The notes: a model not told the origin generated them from the letters alone. A DNA stretch of 13,607 bases from Chloroflexota bacterium (GCA_016200675.1 JACQEH010000018.1:1-13607); one strand, 5' to 3'. Positions 1-5,175 are shown, counted from the stretch's first letter. A program made the numbers and translations.

Positions 1-153
1 GACCTCGTCGGCCATCCCGAGGGCGGCAGCGTGGAGCGGCGCCACGCCCTCGTGAACCGCTACGCCGTCGAACGGGTGGCCGCCGACATCGAGCTCGGGT
101 TCTATTTCCCGGGGGCGGCCTTCCGGACCACTGGCGGCCGGCCGCTCAGCTAG
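1..153 (+). CDS. C-terminal end of an unrecognised protein (5' end outside window)
   Basis: Reading frame 1 is open from the first base and ends at a TAG at 151-153, giving 50 residues. The visible peptide includes EGGSVERRHALVNRY, then VAADIELGFYFPG, and ends TTGGRPLS. I do not recognise the family from this fragment. It has no transmembrane segment, no Cys pair and no obvious catalytic motif. Codon use matches the neighbours (GTC, CTC, GCC, CGG), which supports real coding. It is convergent with the helicase at 214-1473, and its stop codon sits in the left arm of an inverted repeat shared with that gene. The rest of the gene lies to the left of the window. Confidence 0.6.
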   Translation, partial: DLVGHPEGGSVERRHALVNRYAVERVAADIELGFYFPGAAFRTTGGRPLS

Positions 154-216
154 GTCGACGCCCGGCGCGTCGCGAGAGGCGCGTCGCGAGAGGCGCGTCG
201 CGAGAGGCGCGACCTA
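151..216. terminator. Inverted repeat between convergent genes, possible bidirectional terminator
   Basis: The left arm TAGGTCGACGCC (151-162) pairs with the right arm GGCGCGACCTA (206-216) over 11 base pairs with one bulged A at 158. The left arm contains the TAG of the upstream plus-strand gene, and the right arm contains the TAG of the minus-strand helicase. There is no T-tract, so this would not be a classical intrinsic terminator. The loop (163-205) is filled by a short tandem repeat. A transcription stop for both genes is inferred from the position. Confidence 0.4.
165..206. repeat. Three tandem copies of a 14-bp unit
   Basis: The unit GCGCGTCGCGAGAG occurs three times exactly and head to tail, at 165-178, 179-192 and 193-206. 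The run then continues with GCGCG before diverging. It forms the loop of the convergent inverted repeat. Each unit contains the palindrome TCGCGA. Perfect identity between copies suggests recent slippage. Confidence 0.85.
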
Positions 217-1473
217 CCCACGGGAGCCGCTCCCGGATCGCGGCCGGTCGGCCGTCCGATGGGGGTAGTGGTGGCCGCGGGCGGGCCGCCCCTCGACGGG
301 GCCGCGGAGCGGTTGTGGCTCGGCGTTCCGGTCGGGCACGAACCCGTCCTCGACCTTCCAGGGGATGGCCTGCTTCAGCAGCCGCTGGACGCCCCGCAGG
401 AGGTCCGCCTCGTCGATCGAGACGAGGCTCACCGCGTCCCCGGCCGCGCCGGCCCGGCCGGTCCGGCCGATCCGGTGGATGTAGTCCTGGGCCTGCCACG
501 GCAGCTCGAAGTTGACGACGCGCGGCAGGTCCTCGATGTCAAGGCCCCGGGCCGCGACGTCGGTGGCGACCAGGACGCGGATCGTGCCGGTCTTGAAGCC
601 CTCGAGGGCACGGGTCCGCTCCGGCTGCGAGCGGTCGGAGTGGATGGCGACGGCGTCGATCCCGCGCCGGTCGAGGTACGTGGCGAGTCGCGTCGCCCCG
701 ATCTTCGTCCGGGTGAAGACGAGGACCTGGCCCCACGCCTCCCTGACGATGAGGTGGGCCAGGAGGGCCTCCTTGCGATCGCGGTCGACCGGGTAGACGA
801 GCTGGCGGATGGCCTCGACCGTGGTGTTGCGGCGAGCGACCTCGACCACCTCGGGATCCCGGAGGATCGTCCCGGACAGGCGCCGGATGTCGTCCGAGAA
901 GGTCGCCGAGAACATGAGGTTCTGGCGCCGCGGCGGAAGCAGGGCGATGATCTTCTGGATATCCGGCAGGAAGCCCATGTCGAGCATCCGGTCGGCCTCG
1001 TCGAGGACGAGGATCTCGACCTGGCCCAGGTTCACGGTCTTCTGGCCGACGTGGTCGAGGAGCCGTCCCGGCGTCGCGACGAGGAGCTCGACCCCCGCCC
1101 GGAGCTCCTTGGTCTGGGGCTCGATCGGGATGCCGCCGAAGACGACCGCAGGTCGCAGCGGGACCGTCCGGCCGTAGGTCGTCACGCTCTCGTCGACCTG
1201 CATCGCCAGCTCCCGGGTGGGGACCAGGATCAGGCAGCGCACGGGGTGGCGCGCGGGCGAGAAGGACGTGTTGGCGTGCTTCCGGAGGCGGTCGAGGATC
1301 GGCAGCACGAAGGCGGCGGTCTTGCCGGTGCCGGTCTGGGCCGCCGCGAGGACGTCGCGGCCGGCAAGCACGTGGGGGATCGCGGCGGCCTGCACCGGCG
1401 TGGGCTCGGTATACCCCTCCTCGGCCACCATGCCGACGAGATCGGCCGACAGGCCGAGCGTTTCGAAGGACAA
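214..1473 (-). CDS. DEAD-box ATP-dependent RNA helicase, RhlE-like
   Basis: An ATP-dependent RNA-unwinding enzyme, probably acting in cytosolic ribosome assembly or RNA turnover. From the chosen start it has 419 residues. Visible motifs in order are: Q motif GYTEPTPVQ (20-28), motif I AQTGTGKT (45-52), Ia PTRELA (85-90), Ib TPGRL (134-138), II DEAD (158-161), III SAT (189-191), IV VFTRTK (252-257), V ARGLDIE (308-314) and VI HRIGRTGR (333-340), followed by a short basic Arg/Gly tail. The TTG at 1473 is chosen because an AGGAG (1480-1484) lies six bases upstream and the protein then begins MSFETLGL, the usual RhlE N-terminus. The frame stays open upstream: an ATG at 1560 would give 448 residues, and an ATG at 1944 would give 576 with a repeat-encoded Arg-rich extension. 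Both alternatives lack a ribosome binding site. A paralogue lies at 12083-13607. Confidence 0.93.
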   Translation of the reverse strand: MSFETLGLSADLVGMVAEEGYTEPTPVQAAAIPHVLAGRDVLAAAQTGTGKTAAFVLPILDRLRKHANTSFSPARHPVRCLILVPTRELAMQVDESVTTYGRTVPLRPAVVFGGIPIEPQTKELRAGVELLVATPGRLLDHVGQKTVNLGQVEILVLDEADRMLDMGFLPDIQKIIALLPPRRQNLMFSATFSDDIRRLSGTILRDPEVVEVARRNTTVEAIRQLVYPVDRDRKEALLAHLIVREAWGQVLVFTRTKIGATRLATYLDRRGIDAVAIHSDRSQPERTRALEGFKTGTIRVLVATDVAARGLDIEDLPRVVNFELPWQAQDYIHRIGRTGRAGAAGDAVSLVSIDEADLLRGVQRLLKQAIPWKVEDGFVPDRNAEPQPLRGPVEGRPARGHHYPHRTADRPRSGSGSRG

Positions 1474-1479
1474 CACCTG

Positions 1480-1484
1480 CTCCT
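1480..1484 (-). promoter_or_regulatory. Ribosome binding site deciding the helicase TTG start
   Basis: The minus strand reads AGGAG, then six bases, then TTG at 1473. This is the best Shine-Dalgarno match near any candidate start of the helicase, and it places initiation exactly at the family's conserved MSFE-type N-terminus. Confidence 0.6.
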
Positions 1485-1540
1485 GGCTGCCCGGCGCGCG
1501 GCCGCGATCTGGTGCGGCGTCGCGGACGACAGGCAGCCCG

Positions 1541-1546
1541 AGGATA
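1541..1546 (-). promoter_or_regulatory. Possible -10 element for the helicase gene
   Basis: The minus strand reads GGCTATCCT, whose last six bases TATCCT (1546-1541) match four of six positions of the consensus -10. No convincing -35 is seen 17 bases upstream. Transcription would begin near 1534. That would exclude the upstream ATG at 1560 and fit the TTG start at 1473. This is a weak call. Confidence 0.3.
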
Positions 1547-1670
1547 GCCGATCGAGGCATGGATGGCCCCGCCCGAGGTCCGAGCGTGTCCGGGGGAGGT
1601 CTGCGGAACCCGCACCTCCGGTCCCCGGCCGCTCCTCCCGTGGTCCCAAGAACCCCTCGCCGCGGCCCAC

Positions 1671-1828
1671 GGCGGCCCAACGACCGGCGCCGCCCGCGGC
1701 GGCCCAACGACCGGCGCCGCCCGCGGCGGCCCAACGACCGGCGCCGCCCGCGGCGGCCCAACGACCGGCGGCGCCGCCCGCGGCGGCCCAACGACCGGCG
1801 CCGCCCGCGGCGGCCCAACGACCGGCGC
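1671..1828. repeat. 27-bp minisatellite, about six copies
   Basis: The unit begins GGCGGCCCAACGACCGGCG and is 27 bp long. Copies are at 1671-1697, 1698-1724, 1725-1751, 1752-1781 (30 bp, one extra GCG), 1782-1808, and a partial copy at 1809-1828. Copies are identical apart from the three-base insertion. Unit length and insertion are both multiples of three, so all reading frames are preserved. The helicase-frame translation is a repeated Arg-rich RRSLGRRGR, and the opposite strand gives Ala/Pro-rich AAAQRPAPP. No ribosome binding site supports translation on either strand, so I treat it as intergenic, with an N-terminal helicase extension as the alternative. Confidence 0.9.
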
Positions 1829-1959
1829 TGGGGCACACGGGTCACCAATCCGGACTCCAGCGTGCTCGTCACCGCGCGCCGGCTGTCGAATCCGCCTCGG
1901 TGCCACGCTCGCTCGTGCCGAGGTTGGCGCCCCACGTGCCCCATGGGTTCTCGCCGCCG

Positions 1960-1976
1960 CCCCGGCTCCGCCGGGG
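1960..1976. promoter_or_regulatory. Perfect hairpin just upstream of the YbaK-like gene
   Basis: CCCCGGC (1960-1966) and GCCGGGG (1970-1976) form a seven-base-pair stem with a three-base loop. Five bases further on is TACGAT (1982-1987), a possible -10 element. It could be an operator for a DNA-binding dimer or the stop of an upstream transcript. No T-tract follows. The role is inferred from position only. Confidence 0.35.
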
Positions 1977-1985
1977 ACGGCTACG

Positions 1986-2454
1986 ATGGCCGGAGTGGGT
2001 GCGCAGGGAACGCGGGCGATCGATGAGCTCCGCCGAGCCGGCATCGACCATGTCGTCGTCCCGTACGAGTTCCAAGAGCCTGCCGGCCATCGGCGCGAAA
2101 CGCGGCCCGCCTACGGCGCCGATGCCGCGACCGCGCTCGGGATCGCACCGGACCGGATCTGCAAGACCCTCGTCGTCGACCTGGACGGCGAGCCTGGCCG
2201 CGGTCCTCGACGCGCATCGGGCGGAGCTCGCCGAGCCGGCTGTGGCCCAGCGCTCGACCGGCTACGTCGTCGGCGGGATCAGCCCAATTGGGACGCGCCG
2301 CCGCCTCCGGACCGTCATCGATGCCCGGGTCCTGGACCTGGCCACGGTTCACGTTTCGGCCGGCCGCCGTGGCCTGCAGGTCGCGCTCGCCCCCTCGGAT
2401 CTCGTTCGGGTCACGGGCGCGCTGGTCGCGGCAGTCGGGACCCCTCGCGCCTGA
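1986..2454 (+). pseudogene. YbaK/prolyl-tRNA deacylase (aminoacyl-tRNA deacylase) family gene, frameshifted
   Basis: The family hydrolyses mischarged aminoacyl-tRNA in trans. In frame 3 the first half reads MAGVG, then RAIDELRRAGIDHVVVPYEF, YGADAATALG and ICKTLVVDLDGE; the Lys of KTL is the position of the family's key lysine. From about 2195 the homology moves to frame 1: LAAVLDAHRAELAEPA, GYVVGGISPIG, VSAGRRGLQ and LAPSDLVR, ending at the TGA at 2452-2454. At the junction, the usual segment of roughly 15 residues (family pattern like VPVxxxLDLK) is missing, so this looks like an out-of-frame deletion rather than a one-base error. Neither single frame gives a whole domain. A GTG at 1995 is an alternative start, about seven bases after a TACGAT -10-like element. 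Either a pseudogene in this genome or an assembly error. Confidence 0.75.
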
Positions 2455-2469
2455 TGCGCTCGGCGCATC
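2453..2469. terminator. Perfect hairpin over the YbaK-like stop codon
   Basis: GATGCGC (2453-2459), loop TCG, then GCGCATC (2463-2469) form a seven-base-pair stem that begins inside the TGA stop codon. There is no T-tract. It may end or stabilise the upstream transcript. The same GATGCG/CGCATC core recurs several times in the next 180 bases. Confidence 0.4.
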
Positions 2470-2503
2470 GAACGCGCCCGGTCGAAACCACGAGCCGTCG
2501 ATG

Positions 2504-2664
2504 CGATGCGCCGGGAGCATGAAACAGGCTGCATGACGCGTTGGGACGTGCCGACGATGTACCTGACGCATCGGAAGAGCCTCGGCCCGGAATGAATCGG
2601 GCTGCGCGACTAGCGGGCGCACGTCATCCGATGCGTGAGGGGCATGAAAGCGGCCGGGTGACGC
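2504..2664. repeat. Pair of imperfect 36-bp direct repeats, 125 bp apart
   Basis: Copy one is at 2504-2539 and copy two at 2629-2664. Both begin CGATGCG, share GCATGAAA in the middle and end TGACGC; by eye about 27 of 36 positions agree. The block between them contains an inverted repeat, ACGCATCGGA (2566-2575) with TCCGATGCGT (2627-2636). Enclosed within it is a small hairpin GCCCG/CGGGC (2585-2589 and 2598-2602) with loop GAATGAAT. This may be a repeated intergenic element or a structured transcript; its function is unknown. Confidence 0.6.
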
Positions 2665-2724
2665 TCCCGGCGCGCAGGCGCTCGGTATCGATGCCTCCCG
2701 CGCGTCGACCGTCGCGCCCACGCT

Positions 2725-2794
2725 GAGCCGGGAGCCGGGAGCCGGGAGCCGGGAGCCGAGAGCCGGGAGCCCGGAGCCCGGAGCCAGGAGCCAG
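2725..2794. repeat. Ten tandem heptamers (GAGCCGG type)
   Basis: Ten head-to-tail seven-base units run from 2725 to 2794. The first four are GAGCCGG, the fifth GAGCCGA, the sixth GAGCCGG, then two GAGCCCG and two GAGCCAG. A seven-base unit would shift any reading frame, so this is non-coding. It ends 52 bases before the -35 element of the DUF2089 cassette promoter. Confidence 0.9.
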
Positions 2795-2830
2795 GTCGCC
2801 GAGGTCCCTGATATGGAGCCTGGAGTCAAG

Positions 2831-2868
2831 AAAGTGAAAGATGGTATTGACAAAGTGAAAACTAGTAT
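2831..2868 (+). promoter_or_regulatory. Twin direct repeat in the cassette promoter, probable operator
   Basis: AAAGTGAAANNNNGTAT occurs at 2831-2847 and again at 2852-2868, a 21-bp period or two turns of B-DNA. The first copy ends on the first base of the -35 hexamer. The second fills nearly the whole spacer up to the -10. Two protein molecules could therefore bind the same DNA face and would cover the RNA polymerase site. The DUF2089 HTH protein encoded immediately downstream is the obvious candidate ligand, by inference. Confidence 0.6.
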
Positions 2869-2876
2869 GCGATAAC
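2847..2876 (+). promoter_or_regulatory. Sigma-70-type promoter of the DUF2089 cassette
   Basis: A perfect -35 TTGACA (2847-2852) is followed after 18 bases by GATAAC (2871-2876), four of six matches to the -10 consensus. Transcription would start near 2883. That leaves a leader of about 28 bases with a GAGGA ribosome binding site (2897-2901) ten bases before the ATG at 2912. It is one of the two best promoters in the window and lies in a locally AT-rich stretch. Confidence 0.7.
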
Positions 2877-2911
2877 CTCGGCAGACAGACCCCACCGAGG
2901 ACCAACCGCCA

Positions 2912-3352
2912 ATGCCGCACGACGTCATCTCGACCTGCCCCGTCTGCTCCGGAGAACTGGCCATCACCCGCCTCCACTGCCGCAGCTGCGGGACCACCCT
3001 CGAGGGCGACTTCAGCGTCGGCCGCTTCGGCCGCCTGAGTCGCGAGCAGCTGGCCCTGCTCGAGAGCTTCCTCCGCTCGCGGGGCAACCTCCGCGACATG
3101 GAGCGGGAGCTCGGCCTCTCCTACCCGACCGTCCGGTCGCGCGTCGAGGCGCTCGTCCGCTCGCTCGGCTTCGGGCCCCGGTCCGACGCCGACGAACCCG
3201 TCGCCGAACCCACTGATCCGGCCACGACGACGGCCGACGCCGCAGCCATCCAGCAGGCACGCCAGCAGCTCCTGGAGCGGCTCGCCCGCCACGAGATCAG
3301 CGCCGAGGACGCGGCCGACGCGATCCGGGCGCTGGGGAGGACCTCCCGATGA
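2912..3352 (+). CDS. DUF2089-family zinc-ribbon/HTH regulator with SHOCT-like C-terminus
   Basis: A probable cytosolic transcription regulator of 146 residues. The N-terminus is a zinc ribbon with Cys 9, 12, 23 and 26 (CPVC and CRSC). Residues about 43-87 form a helix-turn-helix resembling sigma-factor region 4 (LSREQLALLESFL, then RDMERELGLSYPTVRSRVE). An acidic/Thr-rich linker (about 88-112) leads to a short helical SHOCT-like module (about 113-142, with LERLARHEISAEDAADAI). This is the domain order of DUF2089 proteins. The ATG is supported by GAGGA ten bases upstream. The stop overlaps the next gene's start by four bases (ATGA), indicating translational coupling. The promoter carries a twin repeat that this protein may bind. 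Its DNA target and signal are not known from the sequence. Confidence 0.88.
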   Translation: MPHDVISTCPVCSGELAITRLHCRSCGTTLEGDFSVGRFGRLSREQLALLESFLRSRGNLRDMERELGLSYPTVRSRVEALVRSLGFGPRSDADEPVAEPTDPATTTADAAAIQQARQQLLERLARHEISAEDAADAIRALGRTSR

Positions 3353-4398
3353 CCGTCGAGAACGCCGCCACCTATGAGCATCGGATCGGCGCAACCGGCC
3401 GCTTCCAGCTCCGCCAGATGTCCGGCTCGGTCGTCGTCCGGGCAGTCGACGGCGACACCGTCCGGGTCCTCGAGAAGTCCGGGAAGTCGATCGCCGAGGC
3501 CTTCCAGGTCGATGCCGCCGACGGACGCCTCAGCCTCACCTCGCCGGATCGCGGCGGGATCGACCTCGTCGTCTTCGGGATCGGGCGTCGCTCGTCGCTG
3601 GACCTCGACGTCCAGGTGCCGCGAGGGGCCGATGTCACCATCGAGACGGCGAGCGCCGACGTCGACATCGACGGCCTCGTCAGCCGGACCAAGGTCCGGA
3701 CCGCATCCGGCGACCTCGAGATGACCGCCATGGCTGGGACGCTCGAGGTGGACGCGGTGTCCGGCGAGGTCACCGTGAGCGCCGTCGCCGCCCTCGACCT
3801 GCGGGCCCGGACCATCTCCGGCGACCTCGACATCCGTGCCCCTCAGCTCGGCAAGGCGGCGGTCGAATCGACCTCGGGCGATGTCCGCCTCGACGCGCTC
3901 CTGGCGGGCAGCGGCCCCTTCGAGATCCAGACGGTCAGCGGTGATGTGACGATCGTCGGCCGATCCGGGATCAGGGTCGAGGCGAGGACGGTGACCGGCG
4001 ACCTCCGGAGCGACCTCCCGCATCGGGTCGATAGGTCGCTTGGCAGGAAGCAGCTCGTCGTGGGCGACGGCGGCACGGCGGTCACCTTCCGCTCCGTGAG
4101 CGGCGACCTTCGCGTCGTGGAGCCCCGGGACGGGTCGGCATCGATCCCGTTCGCCGCGCCGGCCCCGGCGGCGGTAGCGCCGACCGGGCCCGCGATGCCG
4201 GCGCGGCCGGTGCTGCCGGCGCGGCCGGTGCTGCCCCAGCCGGCGGTCGATGTCCAGGCCGCGGAGGCCGGCGGAACGATCACGGCGCATGAGGCCGGCC
4301 ACGAGGTGGCTCGCCTGGACGTCCTCCGTGCCCTCGAGCGGGGCGAGCTCAGCGTCGAGGCCGCGATGCAGCGCCTCGCCGACATCGAGGAGGCCTGA
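3349..4398 (+). CDS. DUF4097 beta-repeat protein with C-terminal SHOCT-like module
   Basis: A 349-residue protein with no signal peptide or membrane segment, so probably cytosolic. Residues about 10-258 are DUF4097-type beta repeats marked by turns such as TASGDLEM (118-125), AVSGEVTV (136-143), TISGDLDI (155-162), STSGDVRL (174-181), TVSGDVTI (195-202), TVTGDLRS (214-221) and SVSGDLRV (249-256). A Pro/Ala linker (about 264-300, including a duplicated RPVLPA) joins this to a C-terminal helical module (about 318-346, with VLRALERGELSVEAAMQRL). DUF4097 plus a SHOCT-like module is known from LiaX and YvlB of Firmicutes, which act in envelope stress; there the module is N-terminal, here it is C-terminal. 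It overlaps the DUF2089 gene by four bases and is followed after one base by the next gene. Confidence 0.85.
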   Translation: MTVENAATYEHRIGATGRFQLRQMSGSVVVRAVDGDTVRVLEKSGKSIAEAFQVDAADGRLSLTSPDRGGIDLVVFGIGRRSSLDLDVQVPRGADVTIETASADVDIDGLVSRTKVRTASGDLEMTAMAGTLEVDAVSGEVTVSAVAALDLRARTISGDLDIRAPQLGKAAVESTSGDVRLDALLAGSGPFEIQTVSGDVTIVGRSGIRVEARTVTGDLRSDLPHRVDRSLGRKQLVVGDGGTAVTFRSVSGDLRVVEPRDGSASIPFAAPAPAAVAPTGPAMPARPVLPARPVLPQPAVDVQAAEAGGTITAHEAGHEVARLDVLRALERGELSVEAAMQRLADIEEA

Positions 4399-4399
4399 C

Positions 4400-4819
4400 G
4401 TGGGCGGCGCCTTCGAGGACGTCCTCCGGCTCGTCGCGGAGGGACGCCTGACGGCCGCGGAGGCCGCCCCGATCCTCGACGCCCTCGGGACCGCCGCATC
4501 GAAGCCCAGGCCGTCGGCGAGCCCGGCCGGATCCGCCGGACCGGCCGGATCCGCCGGACCGGCCGGCCACGCGGGGGAGGGGGACGGCGATTCGAGCGGC
4601 AAGCCCCGCTTCGCCCGGATCGAGGTCCGGGACAACGGCAAGCGCGTCGTCGACCTGCGGATCCCGATCTCGCTCGGTCGCTTCGCCCTCGGGCGGGTGC
4701 CCGGCCTGTCGGCCCAGCACATCGCCGACGTCGAGCAGGCGGTCGCCAGCGGCGATCGCGGCCCGATCCTCGATGTCCAGGACGAGGACGGCGATGGCGT
4801 CCGGATCGTCCTCGAGTAG
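4400..4819 (+). CDS. SHOCT-like module protein with YvlB-like basic/acidic C-terminal domain
   Basis: A 139-residue protein in three parts. Residues 4-31 are a SHOCT-like helical module (FEDVLRLVAEGRLTAAEAAPIL). Residues about 32-69 are a flexible linker with collagen-like Gly-Ala-Pro triplets. Residues about 70-139 are a compact domain with RFARIEVRDNGKRVVDLRIP and a closing LDVQDEDGDGVRIVLE. That C-terminal pattern (RIxVxxxGKxxVxxRxP ... VxDEDGxxVxI) resembles domains found with SHOCT modules in YvlB-like proteins. The GTG at 4400 is chosen because it begins directly at the module and lies one base after the DUF4097 stop; the frame is open further upstream but only inside the preceding gene. 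It probably works with the two preceding proteins. No catalytic residues are evident. Confidence 0.8.
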   Translation: MGGAFEDVLRLVAEGRLTAAEAAPILDALGTAASKPRPSASPAGSAGPAGSAGPAGHAGEGDGDSSGKPRFARIEVRDNGKRVVDLRIPISLGRFALGRVPGLSAQHIADVEQAVASGDRGPILDVQDEDGDGVRIVLE

Positions 4820-4884
4820 GCAGCGCGACCGCAATCAGCCAGTCAACCCACCAAACATTCGACCAGCAGGAAGGGACCTGACCG

Positions 4885-5088
4885 ATGTTCCACATGACGG
4901 CCTTCGCAGACGACCGGATCCGCGACCTGTACACCACCGCCGCCGAGCTTCGCTACGCTCGCTCGACCCCCGCCGCGGGCCCGCGCCTCCACGGCCTGCG
5001 GCTCCGGCTCGGGACGATCCTCCTGCATGCGGGCACGGCGCTGGGGAGGGGCGCCCGCCCGGCCGCGGCGAGCCGCCTCGCGCGTTGA
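4885..5088 (+). CDS. Small hypothetical protein (67 residues)
   Basis: A short frame starting MFHMTAFADDRIRDLYTTAA and ending ASRLAR. I do not recognise it. The start is supported by AGGAAGGGA (4868-4876) eight bases upstream, one of the better ribosome binding sites here. It lies 65 bases after the SHOCT-like gene on the same strand, so it may be the last gene of that operon; no separate promoter is visible. The N-terminal half is predicted helical and charged, and the C-terminal half is basic and Ala/Arg/Leu-rich (theoretical pI high). There is no signal peptide or Cys motif. A GC-rich hairpin follows downstream. Confidence 0.55.
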   Translation: MFHMTAFADDRIRDLYTTAAELRYARSTPAAGPRLHGLRLRLGTILLHAGTALGRGARPAAASRLAR

Positions 5089-5093
5089 CGGAC

Positions 5094-5162
5094 CCCCGCC
5101 GGCGTCGGCTCCCCGCCGGCGTCGGCATCGAGACCGGCGTCGGCTCCCCCGAGCCGGCGGGG
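5094..5162. repeat. GC-rich repeats and hairpin between the small ORF and the HhH-GPD gene
   Basis: CCCCGCCGGC occurs at 5094-5103 and 5111-5120, and its inverse GCCGGCGGGG at 5153-5162. The motif CCGGCGTCGGC recurs around 5098, 5115 and 5134. Inside is a compact hairpin CGGCTC-CCCC-GAGCCG (5141-5156). It could terminate the DUF2089 cassette transcript or act as an operator for the next gene. No T-tract is present. Confidence 0.5.
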
Positions 5163-5168
5163 TACCAT
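5163..5168 (+). promoter_or_regulatory. Possible -10 element giving a leaderless HhH-GPD transcript
   Basis: TACCAT (5163-5168) matches four of six -10 positions and lies exactly seven bases before the ATG at 5176. No Shine-Dalgarno sequence precedes that ATG. Transcription would then start at or within a base or two of the ATG. No good -35 is seen. A weak call. Confidence 0.35.
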
Positions 5169-5175
5169 CCCGCGC

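Larger units (their letters stand above)
1474..1985. other. Non-genic spacer upstream of the helicase and of the YbaK-like gene
   Basis: About 510 bases separate two divergently oriented genes. The stretch holds the helicase ribosome binding site and a possible -10 element, a 27-bp minisatellite at 1671-1828, and a GC-rich hairpin at 1960-1976. Long frames cross it on both strands, but they read as low-complexity Arg/Gly or Ala/Pro peptides and show no recognisable domain. I see no RNA gene in it. Confidence 0.6.
2455..2911. other. Gene-free, repeat-rich intergenic region before the DUF2089 cassette
   Basis: About 457 bases without a convincing gene. It holds the hairpin at 2453-2469, an imperfect 36-bp direct repeat (2504-2539 and 2629-2664), a long-range 10-bp inverted repeat with a nested hairpin (2566-2636), a run of ten heptamers (2725-2794), and the cassette promoter with its twin repeat (2831-2876). 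A GTG-initiated 61-codon frame at 2541-2726 shows no family resemblance and no ribosome binding site. The final 100 bases are clearly less GC-rich than the rest, as expected for a promoter region. Confidence 0.7.

Noticed and set aside
1671..1828. CRISPR array
   Set aside because: The 27-bp units are directly adjacent with no spacers and there are no cas genes; it is a tandem minisatellite.
259..2454. A 731-codon plus-strand open frame
   Set aside because: Most of it is antisense to the DEAD-box helicase. Only its last part (from about 2195) matches a family, as the second half of the frameshifted YbaK-like gene. High GC content keeps antisense frames open.
2541..2726. A 61-codon frame in the intergenic region before the DUF2089 cassette
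   Set aside because: It starts with GTG without a ribosome binding site, reads as Arg/Pro-rich sequence and overlaps the direct and inverted repeats.
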